44,280 nucleotides of DNA, from the NCBI GenBank assembly GCA_019309145.1, contig JAFDGR010000005.1:1-44280 (forward strand), in the 5' to 3' direction. Both the position numbers and the translations under genes were made by a program. The notes below the pieces were generated by a model, which was not told the origin of the DNA, searched no databases, and worked only from the letters and a program-made list of their open reading frames with translations. Source of the stretch: Deltaproteobacteria bacterium. Lineage in GTDB: Bacteria; Desulfobacterota; DSM-4660; Desulfatiglandales; Desulfatiglandaceae. Within the stretch, counting starts at the first letter, position 1; every line of letters starts with the position of its first letter. This document shows positions 16,312-25,249 of the stretch, piece after piece.

Positions 16312-17016
16312 CTAGTGTACGCCGACCAGCGGCATTTTCCCCATATCTCTCAGGATCCTTTGCTGCCTCAGTCTCACAGAAGCGTTCGGCCGCTTCACGG
16401 ACCACCGGTGAGGACTTGGCAAAACAGCAGCGAGTAACGCTGCCTGTGATGCAGACAGGCTTGAAGAAGGTATATGGAAGTACTTTTGAGACGCTGCCTC
16501 TACACCCCTGACGCCGGCTCCCCAGTCCACCGTGTTCAAATAGAGTTCCAGGATCCTCTGCTTGCTTAAAAATGTTTCCAGGAGCAGTGTATAGTAAGCC
16601 TCCGCCATTTTTCTCGACCAGCTCCTCGAGGGCCACAGGAAAACGGTTCGAGCCACCTGCATGGTAATGGTGCTCGCACCCCGCTTCCTTTTTCTGCGGA
16701 ATATATCCTTCATTGCATGAGACATTTCCACGAAATCAAAACCGTGGTGCCAGAGAAACCGCTGATCCTCGGCAGCCAGCACGGCCTTTCTTACATGTGG
16801 AGAGATATGACTGAGCGCTTTCCATCTCCTGCCGCGCCCCCTCGCCGGGTGAGCACCCGATCCGGGCAACAACCTGGCCATCGCCCCCAACAAAGGAGGA
16901 TTAATGAAACGAGTCGCAAGTACCTGGGCACTCGAAAAAACCAGGAGAAACAGGAGGGTTATCAGCACCCATCTCGTGATTTTCCTGCCGAGACTTCGCT
17001 TCCGCTTCCGGGCCAC
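16312..17016 (-). CDS. mtgA: monofunctional peptidoglycan glycosyltransferase
   Basis: This 234-residue protein polymerises lipid II into glycan strands at the inner membrane. It has a basic N-terminus, one TM helix (WVLITLLFLLVFSSAQVLA) and a family 51 glycosyltransferase domain: catalytic Glu in AAEDQRFLWHHGFDF, GASTITMQVARTVFLWPSRS, RKMAEAYYTLLLE, ILELYLNTVDWG and SASQAALLAAVLP. Length is normal for MtgA. The GTG start at 17016 has GAGAGG upstream, which overlaps the end of mazG, six bases away, so they are co-transcribed. Confidence 0.95.
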   Translation of the reverse strand: MARKRKRSLGRKITRWVLITLLFLLVFSSAQVLATRFINPPLLGAMARLLPGSGAHPARGRGRRWKALSHISPHVRKAVLAAEDQRFLWHHGFDFVEMSHAMKDIFRRKRKRGASTITMQVARTVFLWPSRSWSRKMAEAYYTLLLETFLSKQRILELYLNTVDWGAGVRGVEAASQKYFHIPSSSLSASQAALLAAVLPSPHRWSVKRPNASVRLRQQRILRDMGKMPLVGVH

Positions 17017-17022
17017 CTTTTT

Positions 17023-17820
17023 CTACCTCTCATCCTGCTTGATCTTGTTCCACGCATCGTCCATTTCATCCGGCGTGGCCTCTCTGAGCCCCTTCCCTGC
17101 AATTGATAACTTCTCTTCCATCAACAGAAATCTTCGGATGAATTTTCTGTTCGCCATCCTCAAAAGATCTTCCGCATTGAGACCCCAGTGCCTCGCGAGG
17201 TTGACGAGGGAAAAAAGCAGATCTCCGAGCTCTTCCCCCACCATTCGGGGATCCTGCTTTTCAACGGCCTCACTCAATTCACCGATCTCCTCGGTGACTT
17301 TTTTCCAAACGGCGTTCCTGTCCTCCCAGTCAAAGCCCGCTTTTGAGGCTCGCTCACTCAGCCGATGGGCCCGTTGAAGGGCCGGAAGTGCAACAGGAAC
17401 CTGCTCCAGAAAGGATCCGTCCTTTTCTGCACCATTTCTTTCACGTTCCTTTATCTTCGCCCAATTGGCCGCTACTTCTGCAACGTCTTTTACCCGGGTA
17501 TTTCCAAAGACGTGCGGATGACGCCGGATCATTTTCTCAATGATCTTTTCCAGGACGTTGACCAGATCAAACGCACCTTTTTCCTCTCCCAGGTAGGCAA
17601 TGAAAACCACCTGAAAAAGAAGGTCACCCAGTTCTCCGCACACTTCTTCGGGCAGGTTCCGCTCAATGGCGTCCAGGACCTCATAGGCCTCTTCCAGCAG
17701 GTACATCCGTACGGTATACATGGTCTGCTTTGCATCCCACGGACAACCATCCGGTGCCCTGAGCCGCTCCACCAGATCAACAAGCCTGCTTATCGCGCTC
17801 GCCAGTGACTTATGGTCCAT
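17023..17820 (-). CDS. mazG: nucleoside triphosphate pyrophosphohydrolase MazG
   Basis: This 265-residue all-alpha NTP pyrophosphatase contains two MazG domains. The first has RLRAPDGCPWDAKQT and the metal-binding EEAYEVLDAI and EELGD-like CGELGDLLFQVVF. The second, nearer the C-terminus, has EIGELSEAVEK and EELGDLLFSLVNLARH. MazG hydrolyses non-canonical or surplus (d)NTPs. The length matches the E. coli protein (263). It lies directly before mtgA, with cvpA upstream on the same strand. Confidence 0.95.
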   Translation of the reverse strand: MDHKSLASAISRLVDLVERLRAPDGCPWDAKQTMYTVRMYLLEEAYEVLDAIERNLPEEVCGELGDLLFQVVFIAYLGEEKGAFDLVNVLEKIIEKMIRRHPHVFGNTRVKDVAEVAANWAKIKERERNGAEKDGSFLEQVPVALPALQRAHRLSERASKAGFDWEDRNAVWKKVTEEIGELSEAVEKQDPRMVGEELGDLLFSLVNLARHWGLNAEDLLRMANRKFIRRFLLMEEKLSIAGKGLREATPDEMDDAWNKIKQDER

Positions 17821-17863
17821 CGGAAATATCCAGGTTATCAGGTCTACGGTTCACGGTCCATTC

Positions 17864-18418
17864 TTAAAGAGAACTCTGAGACTTTCTTGGTGTGTTTTTG
17901 TCAATCCTTCCGGATCGTCCGAGCCATTTTTTCCTCTTCCACCGGTCAGAGGCTCCTGGAGAAAGAAACCCCGCAAGAGACTGATATGACGACACGATCA
18001 CCGGTGCCAGTCTGGACCCGGCAATCAATGGCGCCTTGGCGGGCAGGAAAAAGGTGAGCAAAACAATAACAAGATAGGTGAGAATAATGCCCTTCAGAAC
18101 GGCCAGAGCGGCTCCCAGTCCCTTGTCTGCCCAACCCAGGAAGGCTTTTTTTACCAATAGCTTCAGTCCCCATCCGGCCAGGTTACAGCCAACCAGAACA
18201 ACAAAAAAAATGCCTGCGAAACTGATCAATGAAAGGAATCTGCTGGAAGAGAGGTGTGATTTCAGGAACAAGGTCAATTGAGGTTGTAGTTTGACAGCGA
18301 GCCATATGCCCAGGATCACGCCGGCAAGGGAACCCATCTCCTTGAAGAACCCTCGCCAGATCCCCCGTACGATGAAAAAAATCATCGCACCTATAATAAT
18401 CATATCCAGGATATTCAT
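17864..18418 (-). CDS. CvpA family membrane protein
   Basis: This 184-residue protein has the CvpA pattern: MNILDMIIIGAMIFFIVRGI, GFFKEMGSLAGVILGIWLA, then SLISFAGIFFVVLVGCNLAG and ALAVLKGIILTYLVIVL, giving four likely TM helices. The basic C-terminal tail is soluble. CvpA was first linked to colicin V export; its general role is unclear. It lies 43 bp upstream of mazG on the same strand and is divergent from the HD-GYP gene. Confidence 0.88.
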   Translation of the reverse strand: MNILDMIIIGAMIFFIVRGIWRGFFKEMGSLAGVILGIWLAVKLQPQLTLFLKSHLSSSRFLSLISFAGIFFVVLVGCNLAGWGLKLLVKKAFLGWADKGLGAALAVLKGIILTYLVIVLLTFFLPAKAPLIAGSRLAPVIVSSYQSLAGFLSPGASDRWKRKKWLGRSGRIDKNTPRKSQSSL

Positions 18419-18577
18419 TCAGATATTTTTATCAAAGGTCTCAAGCCCCCGTCAAGGTGATTGTCAAGGCCATGGAGACAGCAGGGCCCCTTTTCAGGAA
18501 GGCATGCCTTGTTTTCTCCAACTTCCTGTGTTAGAAAAATGGAACATTCTTCTCTTTTGCGATAGGACGCCCTGAAC

Positions 18578-19804
18578 ATGCTGAGCGAAAAGGAAAAAAT
18601 CGATCTGATTACCCGGATCAGCCTCGACATCAATCAGGTGAAAGATATTGATATGCTCCTTGAAAGGATCCTGAGCAATATTCGAAAGTTTTTCAATGCT
18701 GATGCCGGATCCATGTACCTCAAACACCGGAACATGCTTCGATTCAGCTTCACCCAAAACAACACCCTCCAGAAAAGGCTTGAACCGGGCAAAAAGCTCA
18801 TTTACAGCACCTTCTCTATTCCCATAAACAATAATTCTATCTCCGGCTACGTGGCCAAAAACCGGAAGCTGGTCAATATCCCCGATGTTTATGACCTGGG
18901 CGGTGAACCCTACACCTTTGATGCCGAGTTTGATCAACTTTCTGATTATCGCTGCAAATCAATGCTGGCCGTTCCCATGACCAACCAGCGGGGCGATGTA
19001 CTGGGGGTGATCCAAATCATCAATGCCCAGGATGAAAAAGGGAATGTCATCCCTTTTTCCCCGGCTGATGAACTCGCGATCACGCATTTTGCCACCAGCG
19101 CTGCACTCGCCATTGAACGCGCCCAGATGACCAGGAGCATCATCCTCAGGATGATCAGCATGGCGGAGTTGCGGGACCCAACGGAAACAGGGGCCCACGC
19201 AAACCGGGTTGCTGCATTTTCCGTGGAAATTTTCGAGGCCTGGGCCAGAAAAAATGGTCTCCCGCCCGATGAAATCAACCGGCAGAAAGATATCCTTCGT
19301 ATGGCGGCCATGCTCCACGACGTGGGAAAGGTGGCCATCAGTGACCTCATATTAAAAAAACCCGGAAAACTCACCATGAAAGAGTTTGAGACCGTGAAAA
19401 GCCATACCTACCTCGGGGCTCGCCTCTTCAGCGAAAACCGATCGGAGTTGGATGAGATGGCCGTCCAGGTAGCCTTGAATCACCACGAAAAGTGGGACGG
19501 GACCGGTTATCCCGGGCACGTGGATCCCCTCTCCGGGAAGCCCTTTCCGGAGCATGTGGGACCGGGAGGCGAACCACTCCCCAAACAAGGTGAGGATATT
19601 CCGCTTTTTGGAAGGATCGTGGCGGTTGCGGATGTCTATGACGCCCTTTGCTCACGACGGGTATATAAGGAACCCTGGGATGAGGGCCGGACCCTGGAAG
19701 CCATGCATCTGGGGGCAGGCACCCATTTTGATCCGGCAATCATCGAGGCCTTTTTCTCCGCCCTGGACGTCCTCAAATCCATTGTGGAGCGGTATCCCGA
19801 ATAG
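18578..19804 (+). CDS. GAF-HD-GYP cyclic-di-GMP phosphodiesterase
   Basis: This 408-residue soluble protein has an N-terminal GAF sensor (about 20-180: ADAGSMYLKH, SISGYVAKNRKLVNIPDVY, SMLAVPM) and an HD-GYP domain (about 190-400). The metal site HDVGK, the HH pair in LNHHEKWDGTGYP and VADVYDAL are intact, so hydrolysis of cyclic-di-GMP is likely. A short insertion follows the GYP motif (PFPEHVGPGGEPLPKQGED). The gene is monocistronic between divergent cvpA and the convergent histidine kinase. The GAF ligand is unknown. Confidence 0.92.
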   Translation: MLSEKEKIDLITRISLDINQVKDIDMLLERILSNIRKFFNADAGSMYLKHRNMLRFSFTQNNTLQKRLEPGKKLIYSTFSIPINNNSISGYVAKNRKLVNIPDVYDLGGEPYTFDAEFDQLSDYRCKSMLAVPMTNQRGDVLGVIQIINAQDEKGNVIPFSPADELAITHFATSAALAIERAQMTRSIILRMISMAELRDPTETGAHANRVAAFSVEIFEAWARKNGLPPDEINRQKDILRMAAMLHDVGKVAISDLILKKPGKLTMKEFETVKSHTYLGARLFSENRSELDEMAVQVALNHHEKWDGTGYPGHVDPLSGKPFPEHVGPGGEPLPKQGEDIPLFGRIVAVADVYDALCSRRVYKEPWDEGRTLEAMHLGAGTHFDPAIIEAFFSALDVLKSIVERYPE

Positions 19805-19920
19805 CCGAAGGTTTCGGGAGAAACTTCCCCAGGAGTCTGTTCCTATTTAGGTGGTCACATACAATCAATATTGCTTCCACGTTTCAAAATACTTCAGACT
19901 TCAGTCTTCAGCCTAAACAG

Positions 19921-21744
19921 CTAACCCCCTTGTTTGCGGGGAAGCCTGATCGTAAATGTTGTCCCCTTGTTCGGCCGGCTCTCCACCGTGATCTCGCCAC
20001 CGTGCTTTGCGATGATCCCGTGACTGACCGAAAGCCCGAGGCCCGTCCCGTTCTTTTCGGATTTCGTGGTAAAAAACGGTTCAAATATATTTTCCATCCG
20101 CTCCCTCGGTATCCCGCACCCCGTGTCCTCGAAGGTAATCTTGATAGCATCCTTGTTCTGCAACGACCGGATGGTCAGGATCCCGCCATCTTCCATGGCA
20201 TCTGCTGCGTTCAATGCCAGATTAATAAACACCTCCTGTAACTGGCTCTTGTCTCCCTCAATGGGAGGGAGGAGCGGGTCCAGTTCTTTCCTGATTTCTA
20301 TGTCTTGAAATACCGACTGAATTTCCATGAGTTCGAATATTTCCTTTACAGCCTTGTTCAAATCAAGCGTCTCCACATGACGTTTGCGCTGTCGTGAAAA
20401 ATCGAGGAGTCCCTGGACGATCTTTTTGCATCGCTCAGCCTGATTGACCACTCTTTTCAAGTTTGCATACGGGACGGTGTCCTCAGATAGTTCTTCCAGT
20501 GCCAGTAAGCCGTACATCATGATAGCCCCAAGGGGGTTATTCAGTTCATGGGCGACGCCCGCCGCCAGTCTCCCGATGGATGCCAGTTTTTCCGAATGAA
20601 ATAACTGTTTTTGGGTTTCAAGCAATTTTCGCTCCATTTGCAGTCTTTCCTTCAGGTCCACGAATATCCCCACGGTCGCAATTTCTTTCCCGTTTGCATC
20701 ATAGAGGAGAGCTGCTGAAAGATTTCCTTCTACAATATTGCCATCCCTCCTCTCATAAGACATGGGGTAGGACCTGAGCTTTCCAGGGCCCCCGTACTCT
20801 TTTCCCCGTATCATCTTCATGATTTCCCTGGCCACGCCGTCAGGATAGATGTCCCGAATATTGATCTTTCCGATCACCTCCCCGGCCGAATACCCGAGAA
20901 TCTCTTCTGCCGCCTTATTCCAAATGATAATCTCCCCTTTCATATCCGCTGCCATGATGGCATTGGGAGAACTCATGATGATGTTGTTCATGAAATCATT
21001 CGCTTTTGCCAGTTCCCTTTCCAGCCGTCTCCGCTCAGTCAGGTCAATAACGATTCCCTCATACCCGACAATGGATCCTTCTTCATTGCGCCGTAAATGG
21101 CACGTAAACGCCACCGGAAAAACGCTCCCGTCTTTGCGCACCATCTCCACCTCATATTCAACCAGGCGTCCTTCCCGGGAAAGGCGTTTTTGCAGTTCCT
21201 CTGCATTTTTGGGATAGGCGTAAAGATCTTTTGTCATATCTATGCCGGAGAGTTCTTCCTTGGTCTCATATCCCAATAAATCAAGAAAACGGTTGTTTGC
21301 TTCAATGAGAGCTCCATCGTGCGTGCAAACGAACACTCCACAGTAAATATTGTCGAATAATCTCTTGAACTCGCCTTCAGACGTCTTGGCCCTGTTTTCA
21401 AACTTTTTCTTTTCAGTGACGTCACGATAAATGAATACCACATTCCTCACCGGATCTGAGCCAGGAGGCAACGGCATTCCGATCACGTCAAAGAACTTGT
21501 TCAGATGAGAAAGAGGGCGTTCAAACCGTATTATCTCTCCTGCAAACACTTGATTCATCAGGCACCACGGACACCGGTCATCCCGGTGACTGACGGCCTG
21601 ATAGCATTTCCGCCCGTGCCCTTCCCCGACATATGCAATCATCACCCGATTCATGTATTGAATGGTCTCCCGGGCATCGATGACGAACGCGCCGTCTCTT
21701 ATGGCCTCAAGAAAGGGGTATATTTTTTGATTCACCGTTTTCAT
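19921..21744 (-). CDS. soluble triple-PAS sensor histidine kinase
   Basis: This 607-residue protein lacks TM segments. PAS1 (about 10-115) carries three cysteines, Cys47, Cys58 and Cys61 (RKCYQAVSHRDDRCPWC), a motif shared by some PAS domains and suggestive of metal, Fe-S or redox sensing. PAS2 (about 125-240) and PAS3 (about 250-370) follow, each ending DLTERR or DLKERL. HisKA has GVAHELNNPLGAI, and the HATPase domain is intact (NLALNAADAM, FEDTGCGIP, NGTGLGLSVSHGI). Its start overlaps the receiver gene upstream by four bases, so they are a cognate pair at the end of the formate dehydrogenase operon strand. Confidence 0.93.
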   Translation of the reverse strand: MKTVNQKIYPFLEAIRDGAFVIDARETIQYMNRVMIAYVGEGHGRKCYQAVSHRDDRCPWCLMNQVFAGEIIRFERPLSHLNKFFDVIGMPLPPGSDPVRNVVFIYRDVTEKKKFENRAKTSEGEFKRLFDNIYCGVFVCTHDGALIEANNRFLDLLGYETKEELSGIDMTKDLYAYPKNAEELQKRLSREGRLVEYEVEMVRKDGSVFPVAFTCHLRRNEEGSIVGYEGIVIDLTERRRLERELAKANDFMNNIIMSSPNAIMAADMKGEIIIWNKAAEEILGYSAGEVIGKINIRDIYPDGVAREIMKMIRGKEYGGPGKLRSYPMSYERRDGNIVEGNLSAALLYDANGKEIATVGIFVDLKERLQMERKLLETQKQLFHSEKLASIGRLAAGVAHELNNPLGAIMMYGLLALEELSEDTVPYANLKRVVNQAERCKKIVQGLLDFSRQRKRHVETLDLNKAVKEIFELMEIQSVFQDIEIRKELDPLLPPIEGDKSQLQEVFINLALNAADAMEDGGILTIRSLQNKDAIKITFEDTGCGIPRERMENIFEPFFTTKSEKNGTGLGLSVSHGIIAKHGGEITVESRPNKGTTFTIRLPRKQGG

Positions 21745-22133
21745 GCTCTCCCCAGGGCCCTGTTCACGTACTTTAAGAGGTCAGTAGGAGAAACAGGTTT
21801 CTGGAGGACAAAATCACATGGCATCCAATCATCTTCCGGATAACTGTCCCAGGGGCCTTTCAGGTCCACGGAGGTTATCATGATCCTCGGCTTTTCTTTT
21901 GTTTCTTCATCATCAGTCAAGGCTTGCACCACATTCGACCCTTCACTATAGGTCTCCATCATCAGATCTATGATGTACAGGTCCGGCTTCTCGGTCTTGG
22001 ATTTTTCCAATCCTTCTTTCCCGCTGTATGCCTCCAGCACCTCATAGCCTCCTGATCTGAGAACGGTGCCTGTGGATTTCACAAAATCGGGATCATCATC
22101 AATAATGAGAATTTTTCTGCCTTTTTCTCCCAT
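21741..22133 (-). CDS. single-domain response regulator
   Basis: This 130-residue CheY-like receiver has the acidic pocket IIDDDPDF, phospho-acceptor Asp in YIIDLMMETYSEG and the Lys in LQKPVSP. The stretch before the Lys (VDLKGPWDSYPEDDWMPCD) is longer than in CheY. The same MME-x-Y-x-x-G pattern and long loop occur in the receiver at 27492-27878, so the two are paralogues. There is no output domain. A ribosome site AAAGGAGGGAG precedes the ATG, and the stop overlaps the kinase start. Confidence 0.92.
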   Translation of the reverse strand: MGEKGRKILIIDDDPDFVKSTGTVLRSGGYEVLEAYSGKEGLEKSKTEKPDLYIIDLMMETYSEGSNVVQALTDDEETKEKPRIMITSVDLKGPWDSYPEDDWMPCDFVLQKPVSPTDLLKYVNRALGRA

Positions 22134-22187
22134 TTTCTCTCCCTCCTTTCGCTCCCTGGATCATAGGATATGCAACCGTAAGCAACT

Positions 22188-23213
22188 TTACCTTTTCCTG
22201 GACTCCTGTACTTTGTTGATTGCATCAATGATCTCAATGGCGCCCAACCCAACCGGGCAGACATCAGAACACCGCCCACATCCGACACATCCTGTCTCAT
22301 GGTAATTCATCAGGTCGAACTTGAGCTTGTGTTCGTACCTCCGGGCCAGCCTGGCCCCTTGGGTCGTCCTGGGGTTATGCCCGCTTGTCTCCCTGGTAAA
22401 CCCGGAAAAGAGACATGCATCCCAGTTCCTGCATCGGAGATACCCTGCATCACCGGGATAATCGTACACATTGAAACAGGTACATGTCGGGCAGACATAG
22501 GTGCAACCACCACACTTGATACAGCGCTCTGCCAGGAGCTCCCAGAAGGAATCATCCACCTTATTTGCAAGGAGTTTTTCAGTGGCGCTCTGTACCCCGT
22601 TTGTAGCCATCCCGGCATGTGCCGCCCTCTCTTCTATTGCCGCAAGTTTTTGCCTGTCCTCTTCGCCAGCCGAGTCAAAAAAGCCGTTTCCAAGAATGGC
22701 TTTTCCCCTCTCGCTCCCTGCCATGGCGATAAAATAACTCCCCGCATCGAACAACTGGACATCATGGGGTATATCAGTAAGAAAGAGTTCACCTCCTGTT
22801 GCCTTGCAGAAACAGGTCTCGCTCGGCGGTTCGTTACAGGCGACCACAATACAGGTCACCGCGTACCTCCTCGCGAAGTAATGGGGGTCAACCAGGTTGT
22901 CCCTCCTCATAAACCTGTCCGTAAACGCGATGGCCCTCATGTCGCAGGGCCTCACGCCAAAGACAATCGTTTTCTCGTGCTCGGTTATCTTTGTAATCGT
23001 CCCCTGTCCAAACAGCAGGAGGTTTTCTGTCTGGGGGAAGAGAACCGTCTTTGCAGAGAAGGGTGCCTTGCCGACCTCACCTGTATAAGTCCCGTCCCCA
23101 AGGGGCAAAAGCAGCATGTCCCCATTTTCGGTGCGTTGGGGGCAGTAAACCTGTGCCTCCCTGTTCATCCCGCGAAGAAAGTCCTGGACCTTTTCTTTCG
23201 CCAGTATCTTCAT
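22188..23213 (-). CDS. iron-sulfur subunit, sulfhydrogenase beta/HydB type
   Basis: This 341-residue protein resembles the beta subunit of group 3b [NiFe] hydrogenase/sulfur reductase. FGVRPCDMRAI lies near residue 85, a Cys pair ETCFC follows, and two ferredoxin motifs lie at the C-terminus: CIKCGGCTYVCPTCTC and CVGCGRCSDVCPVG. It should carry electrons between a catalytic subunit and the flavin subunit. Here the catalytic partner is FdhA, whose stop overlaps this start in TGATG; no hydrogenase gene is present. It therefore probably acts as the electron relay of an NAD(P)-linked formate dehydrogenase complex. Confidence 0.87.
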   Translation of the reverse strand: MKILAKEKVQDFLRGMNREAQVYCPQRTENGDMLLLPLGDGTYTGEVGKAPFSAKTVLFPQTENLLLFGQGTITKITEHEKTIVFGVRPCDMRAIAFTDRFMRRDNLVDPHYFARRYAVTCIVVACNEPPSETCFCKATGGELFLTDIPHDVQLFDAGSYFIAMAGSERGKAILGNGFFDSAGEEDRQKLAAIEERAAHAGMATNGVQSATEKLLANKVDDSFWELLAERCIKCGGCTYVCPTCTCFNVYDYPGDAGYLRCRNWDACLFSGFTRETSGHNPRTTQGARLARRYEHKLKFDLMNYHETGCVGCGRCSDVCPVGLGAIEIIDAINKVQESRKR

Positions 23214-25249
23214 CAGACCCTCCTGATACTGACTGCACAGCTCTTGTATTCCGGGATCTTGGCCACAGGATCAAGCGCACAAATGGTTAATTCATTGATA
23301 TTGCCTTCACCATAATGGAACGTGCCGAACACATTGCGCTCGGGAATATCCAGGGTTACATGCACGGGGAGCCGCAGTTCCCCCCGCCTTGATTCCACGG
23401 CAACCACGCTCCCCTCTCGTATTCTCAAAGCCCTGGCATCTTCCGGGTTCATTTCAAGCACGGACCGGGGAGCCTCCCTTTCCAGTATGGATACCTTCCT
23501 TGTCATGGTTCCGGTATGAAATTGGGGCCCCACCCTGCCGGTCGTCAGGAGAAAAGGATATTCGTCATCAGGGATTTCTGCCGGTGGAATATACTCCTTT
23601 GGCTCGAAGTGCCCGAGTCCCCTGGCGAAACCATTTTTATGGAGAAAGGGTGTCCCCGGATGATGTTCGTCAGGACAGGGCCACGGGAGGCCCCATGAGG
23701 TCTCGAGCCGCTTCCAGGTAATGCCGCCGTATGAAGGCGTGAGGGTATTGATTTCATCCAGGATCTCTTCCGGGCTTTCATAGCGCATCGGGTATCCTGC
23801 CCGGGTGGATATTTCGCAGAAGACCTTCCACTCCTCCATGCATCCCTTCAATGGACTCATCGCCTGCCTTGAAAGTTGCACCCTCCTCTCAGTATTTGTA
23901 AAGGTCCCCGCTTTTTCGGCAAAGCTCAATGCCGGGAGAATGACCTGTGCATAGTGTGCTGTCTCGGTCATAAAAATATCCTGCACCACAAGAAATTCCA
24001 GTTTTTTCAGAGACCTCGCCGCATGTCTTGCGTCCGGCTCGCTGATCGCCGGGTTCTCACCCAGGATGTAGAGTCCCTTCACTTCGCCTGCTTCGGCGCC
24101 ATGCACCATTTCCGTGACGGTCAGCCCCGGCTCCCTGCTGAGGCCACCTACCTCCCAGGCTTTTTCAAACTTCCGGGTGACAGCCTCATCATGCACATGC
24201 TGATAGCCGGTGTACACATTGGGTAGCGCGCCCATATCGCAGGCCCCCTGGACGTTGTTCTGCCCTCTCAGGGGATTGACGCCCGTGGAAGGAAATCCCA
24301 CGTGCCCGGTAAGCATGGCCAGGTTGGCGAGCGTCTTCACATTATCCGTTCCCGTAATGTGTTGAGTAATACCCATGGCGTACAGGATCATGGCCTTCTT
24401 CGACTTTGCATACATTTCTGCGGCTTTTCTCAATAATTCTTCATCTACACCGCACAATCCGGTTACTCTCTTCGGATTATAGGCGGCGACAATTGCCTTC
24501 AATGCGTCGATGTTTTCCGTCCGCTGTGCGATAAAAGGAACATCTTCCCACCCCTCCTCCAGGATGATATGCATCATCCCATTCAAGAGGGGAACATCTG
24601 TACCCACCCGGTGCTGCAAGTGGACGGCCGCCAGTTTCGCCAGGCCTATCCTCCTCGGATCGGCCACGACGAGTCCGGCATTTTTCCGATGGACTGCTTC
24701 AATAATCCTTGCGGCTATGAGGGGATGCTGTTCCGTGGTATTGGAGCCGATAACGAAAAAGGTTTCAGCATCATCCATTTCCCGGATTGCATTGGTCATG
24801 GCACCGCTGCCGAAGGAGGCGGCAAGACCTGCCACCGTGGAGGAGTGTCAGAGACGAGCGCAATGATCAATGTTATTCGTCCTGAATGCCGCCCGTGCCA
24901 TTTTCATGAACACATAATTCTCCTCGTTGGTCACCTTTGCGGAAGAGAAAAAACCGAGAGCGCCGCTTCCATACCGCTCGCCAATATCCCCCAGCTTTTT
25001 CGCGACAAGGTCGAGGGCCTCATCCCAGGTGGCCTCCCGCACGATCCCGTGCTCCCGGATGAGCGGGGTCCTTATGCGCGCCGGGTGGTTGACGAATTCG
25101 TGGGCCCTCCACCCCTTGATACACAGGGAACCCCTGCTCACCGGATGCCCACGGCTCGGTATCACCCCAACCGCTCTCCCCTCTTTTACTTCCAGATAGA
25201 AATTGCACCCACACCCGCAAAAGGGACAGACAACCAGTGTGCTGGACAT
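23213..25249 (-). CDS. fdhA: selenocysteine-containing formate dehydrogenase alpha subunit
   Basis: This 678-residue molybdo- or tungstopterin enzyme interconverts formate and CO2. The [4Fe-4S] ligands are Cys8, Cys11, Cys15 and Cys43 (CPFCGCGC, SLCIKG). An in-frame TGA at 24848-24850 sits in HCARLUHSSTVAGL, the family's active-site motif with selenocysteine (residue 134; position 140 in E. coli FdhF). A SECIS hairpin follows. The rest is canonical: GSGAMTNAI, GVNPLRGQNNVQGACDMG, GENPAISEPD, NTERRVQLSR, and a C-terminal pterin domain with TTGRVGPQFHTGTMTR. Conceptual translation that stops at TGA splits it into 133- and 540-residue pieces. Both ends overlap neighbours in TGATG, which implies a tightly coupled three-gene operon. 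Sec insertion requires selABCD elsewhere in the genome. Confidence 0.95.
24818..24850 (-). promoter_or_regulatory. UGA selenocysteine codon and bacterial SECIS element of fdhA
   Basis: After TGA (24850-24848) an 11-base spacer leads to GGTGGCA-GGTCT-TGCCGCC, a 7-bp stem (one G-T pair) with a GGTCT apical loop. The loop starts 18 bases after TGA and begins with GG, as in the E. coli fdhF SECIS recognised by SelB. Confidence 0.9.

Noticed and set aside
24836-24850. Nonsense mutation or pseudogene in fdhA
   Set aside because: The TGA is at the family's selenocysteine site and is followed by a matching SECIS; both flanks are fully conserved.
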